Assembly: GCF_033807575.1 (NCBI RefSeq)
Contig: NC_084729.1
Span: 5,828,001-5,892,000 of the forward strand
Length of the DNA: 64,000 nt
Direction of reading: 5' to 3'
Origin: Cydia pomonella
Lineage: Eukaryota; Arthropoda; Insecta; Lepidoptera; Tortricidae
Position numbers and translations under genes: made by a program. The notes beneath the pieces were generated by a model. That model was given only the letters and a program-made list of their open reading frames with translations, was not told where the DNA came from and did no database searches. Position 1 is the stretch's first letter; each line of letters starts with the position of its first letter. This document shows, piece by piece, positions 8,984-18,402 of the stretch.

Positions 8984-11900
8984 CTACTGATTAGGCCATA
9001 CGACGCTCTCTATCCAGTCCAGATAGCTGGCGACGCGCGTGTAGATGGCGGGGCGGCCGCTGCGCGCGCACTGCGCGCCGAATGACGTCACACCCACCAC
9101 GTGGAAGATGCACTGGTTGTCACGAGATGCCACCTGCAGTGGGGCTCCTGAGTCCCCCTGTACAAGCAAGGAATAGGTATATCAAAGATCAGAGTCATCA
9201 GACATTAGAACTCCTTATAAGGCAAATGTCTATAACATTATTTTTTTGGATTTTTTCTTGTACAGTATTTTTAGGACTGAATCGAAGATTTTTTTCAGTC
9301 TTGCTCGTTAAAGTCCGTCATTTGTACATTTATTTTGTGTTAAGTGCAAGAAATTATAATTAATAAACAAAAGAGTAACTACAGAACGTAGTTCACGTAA
9401 ATACGGTATTTAATCGGCCCAGAGGTTAAGGAGTTAAGGCTGACTCCTAGAACAGTCCGGGCTCGGGCTAAGGCGTCCGACCATAAAGTAACTATAATAT
9501 ATCTGATCTGTGGTCCGACACATTTTCTATAGCAAGCATCACGCGACCACCGATCAGGCGATCACCCATCATAGAAAACGAATACGAAGTCTGCATGGGG
9601 CGTCTTGGCCCGAACCTAGACTGTTCTAGCGTGTCATACACACGTGTAGCATGTCAGCCATTAATTTCATATTTCAATGAAAATATGACGTTTGTAATGC
9701 ACAGCTTCACTTTGATCTATTCAAATCTGAGGGCCCACCGCGAACCACGTTCCACGTGTTGCCTCACTGTTGCCTCTCTGTTGCACTTGTGAATTCGTAC
9801 GTAAGTAGGCCCTCGCGGTAGGCCCTCAGTGCAGAGTCAGCTTAGACGGACTAGTACTATACCTGACACGTATCCCTGCCTCCGCGCAGTTCTCCTGCAC
9901 ACATTTGCGAGGGCCAAAATCCTTGCCAGTTTCTATTCCTCGAGTTGGCAAGTAGCTGATCACAGTATGCGTTGTCCAGCAGTGAGATGGACACTTTTTG
10001 GAGCTCTTTTGATGTCTCCTTCGTATCTGGAAAAATAGCTAGAGTTAAAGAACTCCTGAAATCCATGTAACCTATACTTTTATAAAACGGCTACACACTG
10101 ACATCGATAAACCCCCAGCCCGTAGCAAGAGCCTTTGTATTACTATTAAAATCTTTTCTAAAGACGGGGGGCCGTACTAAGAAGTACCCATCACTGTGCT
10201 TACAGAAATCTGCGAACAGTTCTGAAAGATAGCCTTTGGAAATTTTGAGTTTTCTTTAGAATGGCTATTCAAATACTGACGCCGCTAACCCCCCAACCCG
10301 TAGCAAGTGCCTTTGTATGTGGACCGTGCACGACGACAGCGCCACACAGCGCGCGGTTGCAACTATAGCCCGTATTTTGTCATAACTATTAAGTAACTCA
10401 CTAACTACTGAATGGATTTTTATGCAGTTTTTACCTATGAATAGAGTGGCTCTTAAGGAAGGTTAAGGCGTATAATTTGTTAAGGTTTTGTGTAAATTGG
10501 TTAAAATATGACGATATTTGGTAATGAAGCCAGAAAAAAATCACGCTGGCTTTGATCGGAAACGCTGCCCAATCCGTTTGAGATATAACAACACAATGTA
10601 TGGTGGAGTTGTTTCTCTTTTATTGGTCTAAAAGTGCGCGATGGTGTATGTCTATTTTTTAAGGATAACTTATTACTATACCCATTCTTATCTTCTACAA
10701 AAAGTTTTCATAATATGTGGTATTTGCAAAGGTGAGCGGCGGTCATAAGTGAGCGAGAAACAGCGATCCGACTTTTCGTCGTCGTTGAGTCGTGGCCGGA
10801 TCATAAGAGCCTTTAAAAAATTGTAATTTTATATAAAATGGCTGATCAAGTAGGTACTTACTGACGTCGGTGACTCCCCATCCCGTAGCTAGTGCTTTTG
10901 TGTAGCTGTCGAAGTCATTTCTCTGCCAAAGACACGCGGGGCGTATTGTGTTGCTGAAATCCACGTCTGTGGCCAGCTCTAGTAGGGCGATGTCGTTGTA
11001 GCGGCGGGGTGGCTTGTAGTCGGGATGTTTTACGATTCGTTTTATGGGTACCTGCGAAAATTCATGGATTAATGTTAGGTTTAAATATGGGTTGGTTGCA
11101 AACTGGACGTATCACATAGACCATTCGCTTGAAACGAGAAAAAAATATTATTAATTTTGGATTCTGTTTTGCTGGTGCTCTAGCAGTTGTGGGTATTTAT
11201 AAATTTAATGTTACTATGTATTTTTGTGTCACTACACGGTGTCGATTTTAATTAGGGTGGATAAAAAAAAAAAATATTTATTAATTTTCCGACGGGGCAC
11301 CCCATAATTTTGTTACACTTATTGCTGATTAGATATGATAATACATAATACACCAAGTTTTCTAACTTTATTTCAACTACAAGGGTGCTCAAGCACTTTG
11401 AAATTTTCTATAATGTATGAAATCCAAAAAAATAAGTTATTATTTTTAGAATTTTATTTAAGTAGTTATTTTCACGTTACTTGAAAATGTGATTTATAAG
11501 TTATTAAGTAAAAATAGATTTTTATGTCAATTTTTTATGATAAAAAAAAATTATAATTTTTAGTTGAAATTCAAAATATAACTTTCGAAAAATTATAAAA
11601 AATAGGAACAAAAAGGTTTATCTACTTCAAAACTTATAAACCACATGTTCAAATAGAGTGAATATACAGGCTGGGTAATAATATATGTTTCTGTACTCTA
11701 TATAAAGTTAAAAAAAAATCAAACTGGTTGAGCACCCGCACCCTCTTGTAGTTGAGATAAAGTTACAAAATTTGGCGTATTTTATCCATTGTTCTTGCTA
11801 GTTTGATATTTTTCATACAAACGAGAACTAATGTAAATGTAGTATTAACTGAATTGTCGACTGCCGGCGTATTGCGGATCGGCTTGACTCCTTGGCGCTG

Positions 11901-14900
11901 CGTAGAGGTGTGGCCTCGCTCTGCATTTTCTATCGCATGTACAACGGGGAGTGCTCCGAGGAATTGTTCGGATTAATCCCTGCCGCTTCTTTTCGCCATC
12001 GCCCTACGCGACAACATTTCCATCCTCACCACTTAGATGGTTGGCAGTCCTCAACTGTGCGTTTCTCCAGGAACTTTCTGCCTCGCACAGCTAAACTGTG
12101 GAATGAACTGTCGCCTGCGGTATTTCCGGACCGATACGACCTTCAAACCTTCAAGAAAAGAGCGTACTCCCATCTTAAAGGCCGGTAACGCACTAAAAAC
12201 CCCTCTGGTGTTGCAGGTGTCCATGGGCGGCGGTAATTGCTTACCATCAGGTGATCCGTCTGCTCGTTTGCCTCCTCTATCATTAAAAAAAAAATGACTT
12301 GTGAAACTCCCAGGCATATTAGTACGATTTATCGACTACATACGCGCCAATAGAATTTCAACTTTAGTGTTTGAATTTAAGGTTAAAATTAGATTGCACT
12401 TTCGGGAAATGTGACTTGTCTTCGAATGAGTCATCAAAGCAGGATTGATTGGAATATATTTGGATTTTTTGGGAAAGCCTTCTAGATTGGCTTGGAAAAT
12501 AGTTTAGGCCTACTTGCATAATATTTTTTTTTGAATTTTGTGCGCTAGGCTCAATATTCCGTCCCCCGGCCTGACTATGGTCGATTTAGGATCCACGCAC
12601 TCATCGGGGCTTATCAGTTGATAGTAGAAACCTACCCCTCGATATTAGAACCCAAGAATCCCCGATATTACCTCGACAGGAGTGGCCCCGTCTTGCACGC
12701 TGGGGTCAATATTCTGGTCCCCCAGCCTGACTATGGCCGGGTTAGGGTCACGAGCCCGAGGGTCCCTAGTGCAGTGCCCAGCAGTAAGCACCCAGCGGGG
12801 GCTTATGAGGCTGCCACCGCAGTTGAAGGAGTATGAATCCTCGAAGTTTACCCAGCCTATAGCTGTCTGGAACAAGGATAAGAAAGCAGTTGCCCACCGT
12901 GCAGACGAAGAAAAAAAATCTTTATTTTTTGGGTAATGGATTTATAACTAGGTACTGATACTTGACAGCAGATATCACGAGTGTTGCGACTAACGAAAAA
13001 TGTATTGCCAAAACAATTTACAACGAATATTACAAGCAGAAGGAGTTGAAAATAGAGTTCCGGTTAATCCGGTTATAATATTAGCTGAAAACTGTTGAGC
13101 ATTAGACTTTTCATCAGTCGCGACATCTATTGTCAAGTAGCGAATATTTGCTACTAAACTCTCGATGTCAATTACGAAAATAACCCGCATTTTGGTAAGA
13201 ACCTGGGCGGCTACCGGGAAAATCGTAATTCGTCAATTGCGGGCATTTTTCTCTGTCACTCTAATTACGTCTTAGTGAGAGTAAAAGAGAAGGGCCTACC
13301 GCGAAAATTTGCGAATTTCGGTTTTCGCGGTAGGCCCCCTGATGTATGGAGTTAGCACTCTATCCTTACTTATTTCTCCATGCTTAATAAAATGACAAAA
13401 TGCTTTACAGCGGATGCGAGTCCGCATGCCACTCCATTATGCGAGCTGGGCATCGTAACGTACAGAGTGCTGTATTGCTCACACACCGAAGCAGCCTGCG
13501 GATCTGCATCAATCATCAGCCATTATGAAGTACGGCAATCAACTTCAAAAAGGAGGTCGTTTAAACTTCTGCATGAAACGTTATTAGATTTTTACTAGTT
13601 TTTCGTTGAAGATAAAACATCGTGAAGGAATTGGACTAATCCCAACAGGCTCAGGTCAGATTACCCAGGCTTCTGAAGTGATGGCTATTATGGTTTGCTA
13701 TACTACCTATATTTGAAAATGAAAATGAAAAATGATTTATTTAGGTATCAAAATTGCAGCTTATTACACAGTAGAAAAGTGTATTTGTAATATCAGAACG
13801 TAAAACTCGACATACCCATAGAGAAATAAAAAGTCAGCATAGCATGCAAACATTAGTTTTGGTACGATAATAATAAGCGTGCGACTACGACAATAACAAG
13901 CGTTTTGGTGTCAAAACAAGGGTTGCTATCTCTAAAATTTGGAAACCAAGACAAGACGCGTGAAAACCTCGGATTTTAGAGTCCAAAACCCGGACATGGC
14001 AACAGGTTGTGCGTGTGTCGCGGGCGGCTTAAGGCTTTAATTTTTTAAACCCGGACTACAAATGAAGTCTTCCCCGGACGCTCCCCGGACGCCCTCTAAA
14101 CTAGGACAAATCCGGGGAAACCCGGACGGATGGCAACCCTAGTCAAAACTGATGTATGGAGTGAGCAATCTATGCTTACTTCTTATTTCTCTATGACATA
14201 CCTAATCGCTGTCACAGGTAGTGAAAACTTATAAAAGAAATGAAATTGCAGTGCGTCAGAAAATACTTTTTAATATTATATAGTTCTGCCATCTATCACT
14301 GAGTAGCACGTACCATATGCGGGAACTCCCCAAGCTGAGCGTTCTCTCCACCAACAATCAGCTCTACTTTGCCGTAGTCGCATTTTGGCGCGGATATGGA
14401 CACCGTCTCTGGGTCCGGGACTAGGGGCACAAAACTGAAGGTCTGGACCACGGACTTGCTGTATTCTTCACACTCTGAAAATAAGATACGTATGTAATAA
14501 GTACCATTATCATAAACTGTATTGCTAAAACAATTTTTAACTAGTAGTAGCAGGGCAGGAGTTGAAAATAAAGCTCCGGTTAATCCGGTTATAATATTAG
14601 CTGAAAATTGGTGAGCATTAGACTTTTCGTTCGTCGCGACATCTATTGTCAAGTAGCAGTACTGATAACGTTTTAGGAAGAAAACTGATGTATAGCGTTA
14701 GCACTCTATCCTTACTTATTTCTCTATATGCTAACAACCATATTTGTTAGAGCAGAGGCAAACAGCGAATATAGATTGTAATATTGGTACTTACTTCTCT
14801 GACTGACTCGTCTTCTGTCTGTTTGTCCGTTGCTGCTGGCATCAGATGTGCCCCAAATAGGCCTGCTGCAAAGTTAATGGATGAACCAAAATATTATTAA

Positions 14901-17900
14901 TAGAAATATTTATTTATTTTATGTATTTAAACTTTATTGCACAATATAACAAATAAAGTACAAATGGCGAACTTAATGCCTAAAGGCATTCTCTACCAGT
15001 CAACCATCAGGCTAAACAGAAACAGTAGTACGTGCAGGTATTAAACAAAAAAACAGAATATTATTATTTTTATGATATTATAGACAAACAATCAGACCCG
15101 ATGGTAAGCAATTATCGAATTATCGTCGTCCAATTCGCCCATGGTCACTTGCAACATCAGAGGGGTTGCAAGTGTAGTTTTATATACTCGTTTTGACTAA
15201 GAATCTAAAAAAAGTATAGATTTAGCTAAGTACCTTGACTTGAAACATGTACCATAGAGAAATATAAGTAAAGAAAGAGTAGTAAGAAGTAACTGCTGCT
15301 TACTCTCAACTTTAACCTACGCATGTCAAACATGGAAATTCCCATCAAAAGCAAAGAGGATGTTAGTTTCATGCCAAACGGGAATGGAAAGGAGTATGCT
15401 AAAGCTAAGAAAAGTACAGAAGATTAGGCACTCCAAAATTAGAGACATGACAAAAATTATAGACGCACTAAGCCAGGCCTAGAAACAAAAATGGAGATGG
15501 GCTGACCATGTCGCTAGATTACAAGACGGAAGATGGACCTCTGAAGCGACAGCCTGGAAAAGGCCCATTGGTAAGAGGACTAGTGCCACTGGCACGCTGG
15601 TCAGACGACATAACGAAGCTGGCAGGGGCCAGCTGGATGTGGGAGGCCCAAGACAGAAAGAAGTGGAGGATTCTGGAATAGGCTAGGGGTTTTGGTGTGT
15701 TATCTCACAAAAAATAATATTAGGTTTCAGATCTTAGGTTAAGTATTTTGTAATATTTTCGACCAGAAATAAAAGGCTTTCTTTTTAAAGTAAGTAGTAA
15801 CTACATACATCAGTTTTCTTACCAAAACGCGAGTTATTTCGCAGTCGACATCTAGCGTCAAGTAGTGGATTTATCAGTACTGCAACTTGACAATAGATGT
15901 CGCGATTATCGAAAATTCTAATACTTATCCGGAACTGGTGGAACTCTATGTTCAACTCCTTCTGCTTGTAATATTAGTTGTAAATTGTTTTAATACATTT
16001 TTGGCCAGTCGCGACACTCATAACATTTAGTTTCAAGTAGCGGTACTCATAAATCCACTACTTGACGCTAGATGTCGACTACGAAATAACCCGCGTTTTG
16101 GTAATAAAACTGATGTATGGAGATAGCACTCTATCCTTACTTATTTCTCTATGTAAATAACATAATTATGGAGGTCTCGAAATAGCAAAATATTACACTA
16201 TGTAGATAGTATTCAAGTCAGAAACTAAGAATCCAAAGTTATATCCGGTATCGTTAACAATTTATTGACAATAATATTTTTAACAATATTAATCTTACTA
16301 TGGAACAAACCTACATCGGGCATATCGTTCAGCTCATTAAATAGTCTAGTTCTTCGAGGGAAGATACATTTATAACGAATTTGCCAATTTGGAAATTAAC
16401 CCGCTTGTGAAGTTTCCAAATGCAGCTTAAAGTAAGTAAATATTGATTTACTTACTCCCCATTCTTGTGTACAACTTGCGGCGGTGCCGTTTGGAATATG
16501 TTGTTGCCATCTCTGCAGCACACTATGGCGCTGTCGAACGACTGCGAGCAGAAAGTCGGCCTTATTCCGTTTTGTCTGCAATTATTATTATTATTATTTT
16601 TATAGTAAACAGTTCAGTGTGAAACTACAAAATAAAAGAGGATATAAGAAAACAATAGGTATTTCTATTGTACCTACTGCTTAATAACGATGAGGCGTCT
16701 TTAGATCTTGATTTCCAACGGCTTGCCTATTTTTAACTATTTAGCAGTTTTATTCTAGGTGTCCACGTGCTTTAGCAGACAAATTTAGACAACATAACTT
16801 ACTGAAAGTCTTGTCGGGCAGATTCGCACTGTGGAGCTGGCGCGCACTGCCCTACGGTATTGGTGTATTGGTCCACACATTGATCGCCAACTACAGACAA
16901 AGTTATTAATAACAGTTATTTGTGTAACAAGAGAGCAATAATTTTTAGCACACTTTTTAGAACAACAATGACCAACTTTCAGAGCATGACAAATGAAAGG
17001 TTATTTTTTCCCGGGAGTGCTGATTTAGAGTCCCGATAGGTAGTGAAAGAGTCTACAATTGATTCCATAATTAAATAGCATTCTAATTTCTAGATCACTT
17101 CAAGATCATTTTCGCAGTAAAAGCGATTTGCTCACTGTTTTTAAGAGTCCACAGCAAGCTCAGTTCTCCATTCTAACGTATTTACACTCTCATTTTAAAA
17201 CAACTAGCTGCGCACACTTTTTAGAGCAACAACTATCCATTTTCAGAACGTGAGAAACATATGAGAAATGAAAAAAAAATTATTCGAAGTCTTACTAGCC
17301 ACTTGACTATGGGTGGGAACCTATAATTGGCTTTTTGTTATTTTTATATATAACTATTGTGCAATTTATAGCTGTTGGTTCTCCGAACAATAAATAAATA
17401 AATATCGTGTGCACCAATCGGAGCATACAGAAATAAGTAAGCATAGAGTGCTAACTCTATAAAATCAGTTTTCTTACCAAAACGCGGGTTATTTCGCAGT
17501 CGACATCTAGCGTCAAGTAGCGGATTTATCAGTACTGCTACTTGACACTATCTAGTGCACTCTATGCTTACTTATTTCTCTATGAATCATGTTTATGTTC
17601 GTCATGTTTTCCTTAATCGTCATTTGGTTCGAAAACATTTCCTATAGGCACTTAAAGGTTAAGGACTCTGAATACTAATTTTGCATATTGAAATAATGAA
17701 TGAATATAATTAAATATCATACCTCCCATTAAACTTATTTTTTATAAGTAAGGAAGGCCGAGTATATGAGGGCGATTTCTGGATTTCAAGCGCTCGATTT
17801 TGTAATTCGGAAAACTGTGGAAAACAGCGAGATGCTATTTTTGAAATACGACCGATAGAACATGCGAATCTAGTGGTATTGACAATTCATTTTCATTTCT

Positions 17901-18358
17901 ATTAGTAGATTTTAAATCCCTGGTAGTGCAGATATTATTAAAGGGAGGACACGAAATGTAGCGATCGTAATTCACTAATCGGTCCTATATAGGACCTAAC
18001 TAGAATTATTAGTACTAATACACTATAATACACCTTACTCAGTCAATAAATACCAGTCTTGAGAGAAATTAAGTTTGTGCAACCTAGGGAATGTTGAAGA
18101 TATTGGGATTCAAGAACTATTTATGAATAGGTACATACTCCGAGCAAGTATGTACTTACTACATAAACCCTTAGAAAAATGCTAATCAGTAAAAAAAATC
18201 CATCAAAATCAGCAACAGCACTTTTCGAGTCTATCGAAAACTGTCAAAAAGATCAAGAAATTAATATTTCATCGTTAATACATTTAGAACTTACCATTTC
18301 TTTGAGTCAGAACATTTCGACCGAGTGTCAAAATAAACAGCACTTTAAAAACAAACAT
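8984..18358 (-). CDS. CLIP-domain serine protease, nine exons, 408 residues
   Basis: This is a secreted trypsin-like zymogen, likely of the CLIPC group used in insect hemolymph cascades. Exons (minus): 18295-18358, 16803-16890, 16456-16575, 14795-14865, 14314-14474, 12672-12866, 10862-11051, 9863-10026, 8984-9157. All introns are GT-AG, and the phases join to 1227 nt with no stop. A signal peptide ([13 protein letters not shown]) is followed by a CLIP domain with all six cysteines (C26, C37, C43, C60, C70, C71). A linker cysteine (C146) precedes the activation site VEL|IVGG (cleavage after L153). Triad: H199 (TAGHC), D253 (NDIALL), S354 (GDSGAP). D348 predicts trypsin-like Arg/Lys specificity. 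Cleavage of the zymogen after Leu is known for CLIPC members such as Drosophila Snake and Manduca HP6, so an upstream protease rather than a trypsin-like enzyme is expected to activate it. The gene looks intact and active; the precise orthologue is not assigned. Confidence 0.93.
9728..9837. mobile_element. MITE with CTGAGGGCC ends in protease intron 8
   Basis: Left end CTGAGGGCCCACCGCGAA and right end TCGCGGTAGGCCCTCAG are inverted. The right end stops only 26 bp from the exon 8 donor. Confidence 0.7.
10099..10178 (-). pseudogene. Decayed duplicate of protease exon 7 (3' part), copy 1
   Basis: The minus strand reads [19 protein letters not shown], matching the exon 7 stretch [19 protein letters not shown]. 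The conserved Cys block (RPACLW) is broken by small indels, and the donor has become GTCA|GTGTGT. It lies in intron 7 and is not expected to be spliced into a working protease. Confidence 0.85.
10276..10325 (-). pseudogene. Decayed duplicate of protease exon 7 (3' end), copy 2
   Basis: The minus strand reads [14 protein letters not shown] followed by GTCA|GTATTT. This is the end of exon 7 again, with unrelated sequence upstream. The flanking intron sequence (ATGGCT..CAA..ACTGACG) also matches that beside the true exon and copy 1, so the duplication included intron. Confidence 0.8.
11850..12296 (+). mobile_element. 5'-truncated CR1/jockey-like LINE, RT C-terminus and 3' end
   Basis: The ORF runs [18 protein letters not shown] to [15 protein letters not shown], with the familiar [11 protein letters not shown] motif of LINE C-termini. 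The 3' UTR contains GGCGGTAATTGCTTACCATC and GGTGATCCGTCTGCTCG and ends in poly-A (about 12286-12295). It lies in protease intron 6, opposite in sense to the gene. Confidence 0.88.
12957..13381. mobile_element. Family A MITE, copy A3, interrupted by another MITE
   Basis: The family A sequence runs to GCATTTTGGTAAGAA, stops at about 13200 and resumes with CTGATGTATGGAGTTAGCAC at about 13342. The interruption is the GGCCTACCG-family MITE at 13203-13342, which must be younger. Confidence 0.85.
13203..13342. mobile_element. Palindromic MITE (GGCCTACCG family), copy 3, nested
   Basis: It has the same core and ends as the copies at 1003 and 8505. It sits inside family A copy A3 in protease intron 5. 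Confidence 0.85.
13711..13800 (-). mobile_element. LINE 3'-end fragment with (TTTTCA)n tail
   Basis: The minus strand ends with AATAAATCATTTTTCATTTTC, the same tail type as the LINE ending at 50505. Only the extreme 3' end is present. Confidence 0.5.
13817..14196. mobile_element. Family A MITE, copy A4, interrupted by a hAT-like MITE
   Basis: It starts CATAGAGAAATAAAAAG, is interrupted after GTTTTGGTGTCAAAAC at 13917, and resumes AAAACTGATGTATGGAG to TTATTTCTCTATG. Confidence 0.85.
13918..14141. mobile_element. hAT-like MITE (AGGGTTGC ends) with 8-bp target duplication
   Basis: The ends AGGGTTGCTATC and GGATGGCAACCCT are inverted. GTCAAAAC is repeated exactly at 13910-13917 and 14142-14149. 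The 224-bp interior has no ORF. Confidence 0.9.
14510..14735. mobile_element. Family A MITE, copy A5 (partial)
   Basis: GTATTGCTAAAACAATTT, GGAGTTGAAAATA, CCGGTTAATCCGGTTATAAT and CACTCTATCCTTACTTATTT match the family. It begins about 36 bp from the acceptor of protease exon 5. Confidence 0.8.
14861..14870 (-). promoter_or_regulatory. Tandem NAGNAG splice acceptor of protease exon 4
   Basis: The minus strand reads TTTGCAGCAGGCC. Both AGs keep the frame: the upstream site gives Asp-Arg-Pro, the downstream site gives Glu-Pro. The two isoforms would differ by one residue just after the CLIP domain. Confidence 0.6.
14925..15170 (-). mobile_element. LINE 3'-end fragments
   Basis: 14936-15010 on the minus strand carries GGTTGACTGGTAGAGAATGC and TTATTTGTTATATTGTGCAA, the CR1-like 3' UTR also seen at 44970-45070. 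15079-15170 holds the other LINE tail (TTGCTTACCATCGGGTCTGA, ACCCCTCTGATGTTGCAAG). No ORF. Confidence 0.75.
15302..15690 (+). mobile_element. LINE fragment, broken RTE/R4-like RT C-terminal region
   Basis: The frame reads [34 protein letters not shown], stop, [16 protein letters not shown] and then shifts. LTYxCQTW, MERSML and KWxWAxHxxR are the standard landmarks of this RT tail. It is broken by a stop and at least one frameshift. It lies in protease intron 3. Confidence 0.85.
15783..16154. mobile_element. Family A MITE, copy A6 (near full length)
   Basis: About 370 bp, from CATACATCAGTTTTCTTACC to TCCTTACTTATTTCTCTATG, with the two halves mirror images about CTCCTTCTGCTTGTAATATT. It is the best reference copy in the window. 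Confidence 0.88.
16891..18294. other. Protease intron 1, repeat-rich
   Basis: It contains family A copy A7 (17425-17586) and a partial palindromic MITE of the GATTTTTGAATTTCGAGCGC family (about 17765-17960). The open frame at 18179-18364 on the plus strand is the antisense of exon 1 and is not a gene. Confidence 0.6.
17425..17586. mobile_element. Family A MITE, copy A7 (short, internally deleted)
   Basis: AAATAAGTAAGCATAGAGTG at the left and CACTCTATGCTTACTTATTT at the right form perfect inverted ends. The interior keeps only one CAAGTAGCGGATTTATCAG block. Confidence 0.88.
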
Positions 18359-18394
18359 TGCTAAAATTAATTAATTCTAACCTAATTTACCACA

Positions 18395-18402
18395 TTTTTA
18401 TA
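18395..18402 (-). promoter_or_regulatory. Probable TATA box of the CLIP protease
   Basis: TATAAAAA on the minus strand, 37-44 nt upstream of the ATG. A start site about 30 nt downstream would give a 5' UTR of only about 10-15 nt. The spacing fits a TATA promoter but no transcript data exist here. Confidence 0.5.

Noticed and set aside
18179..18364. 61-codon plus-strand open frame
   Set aside because: It is the antisense of protease exon 1 and intron.
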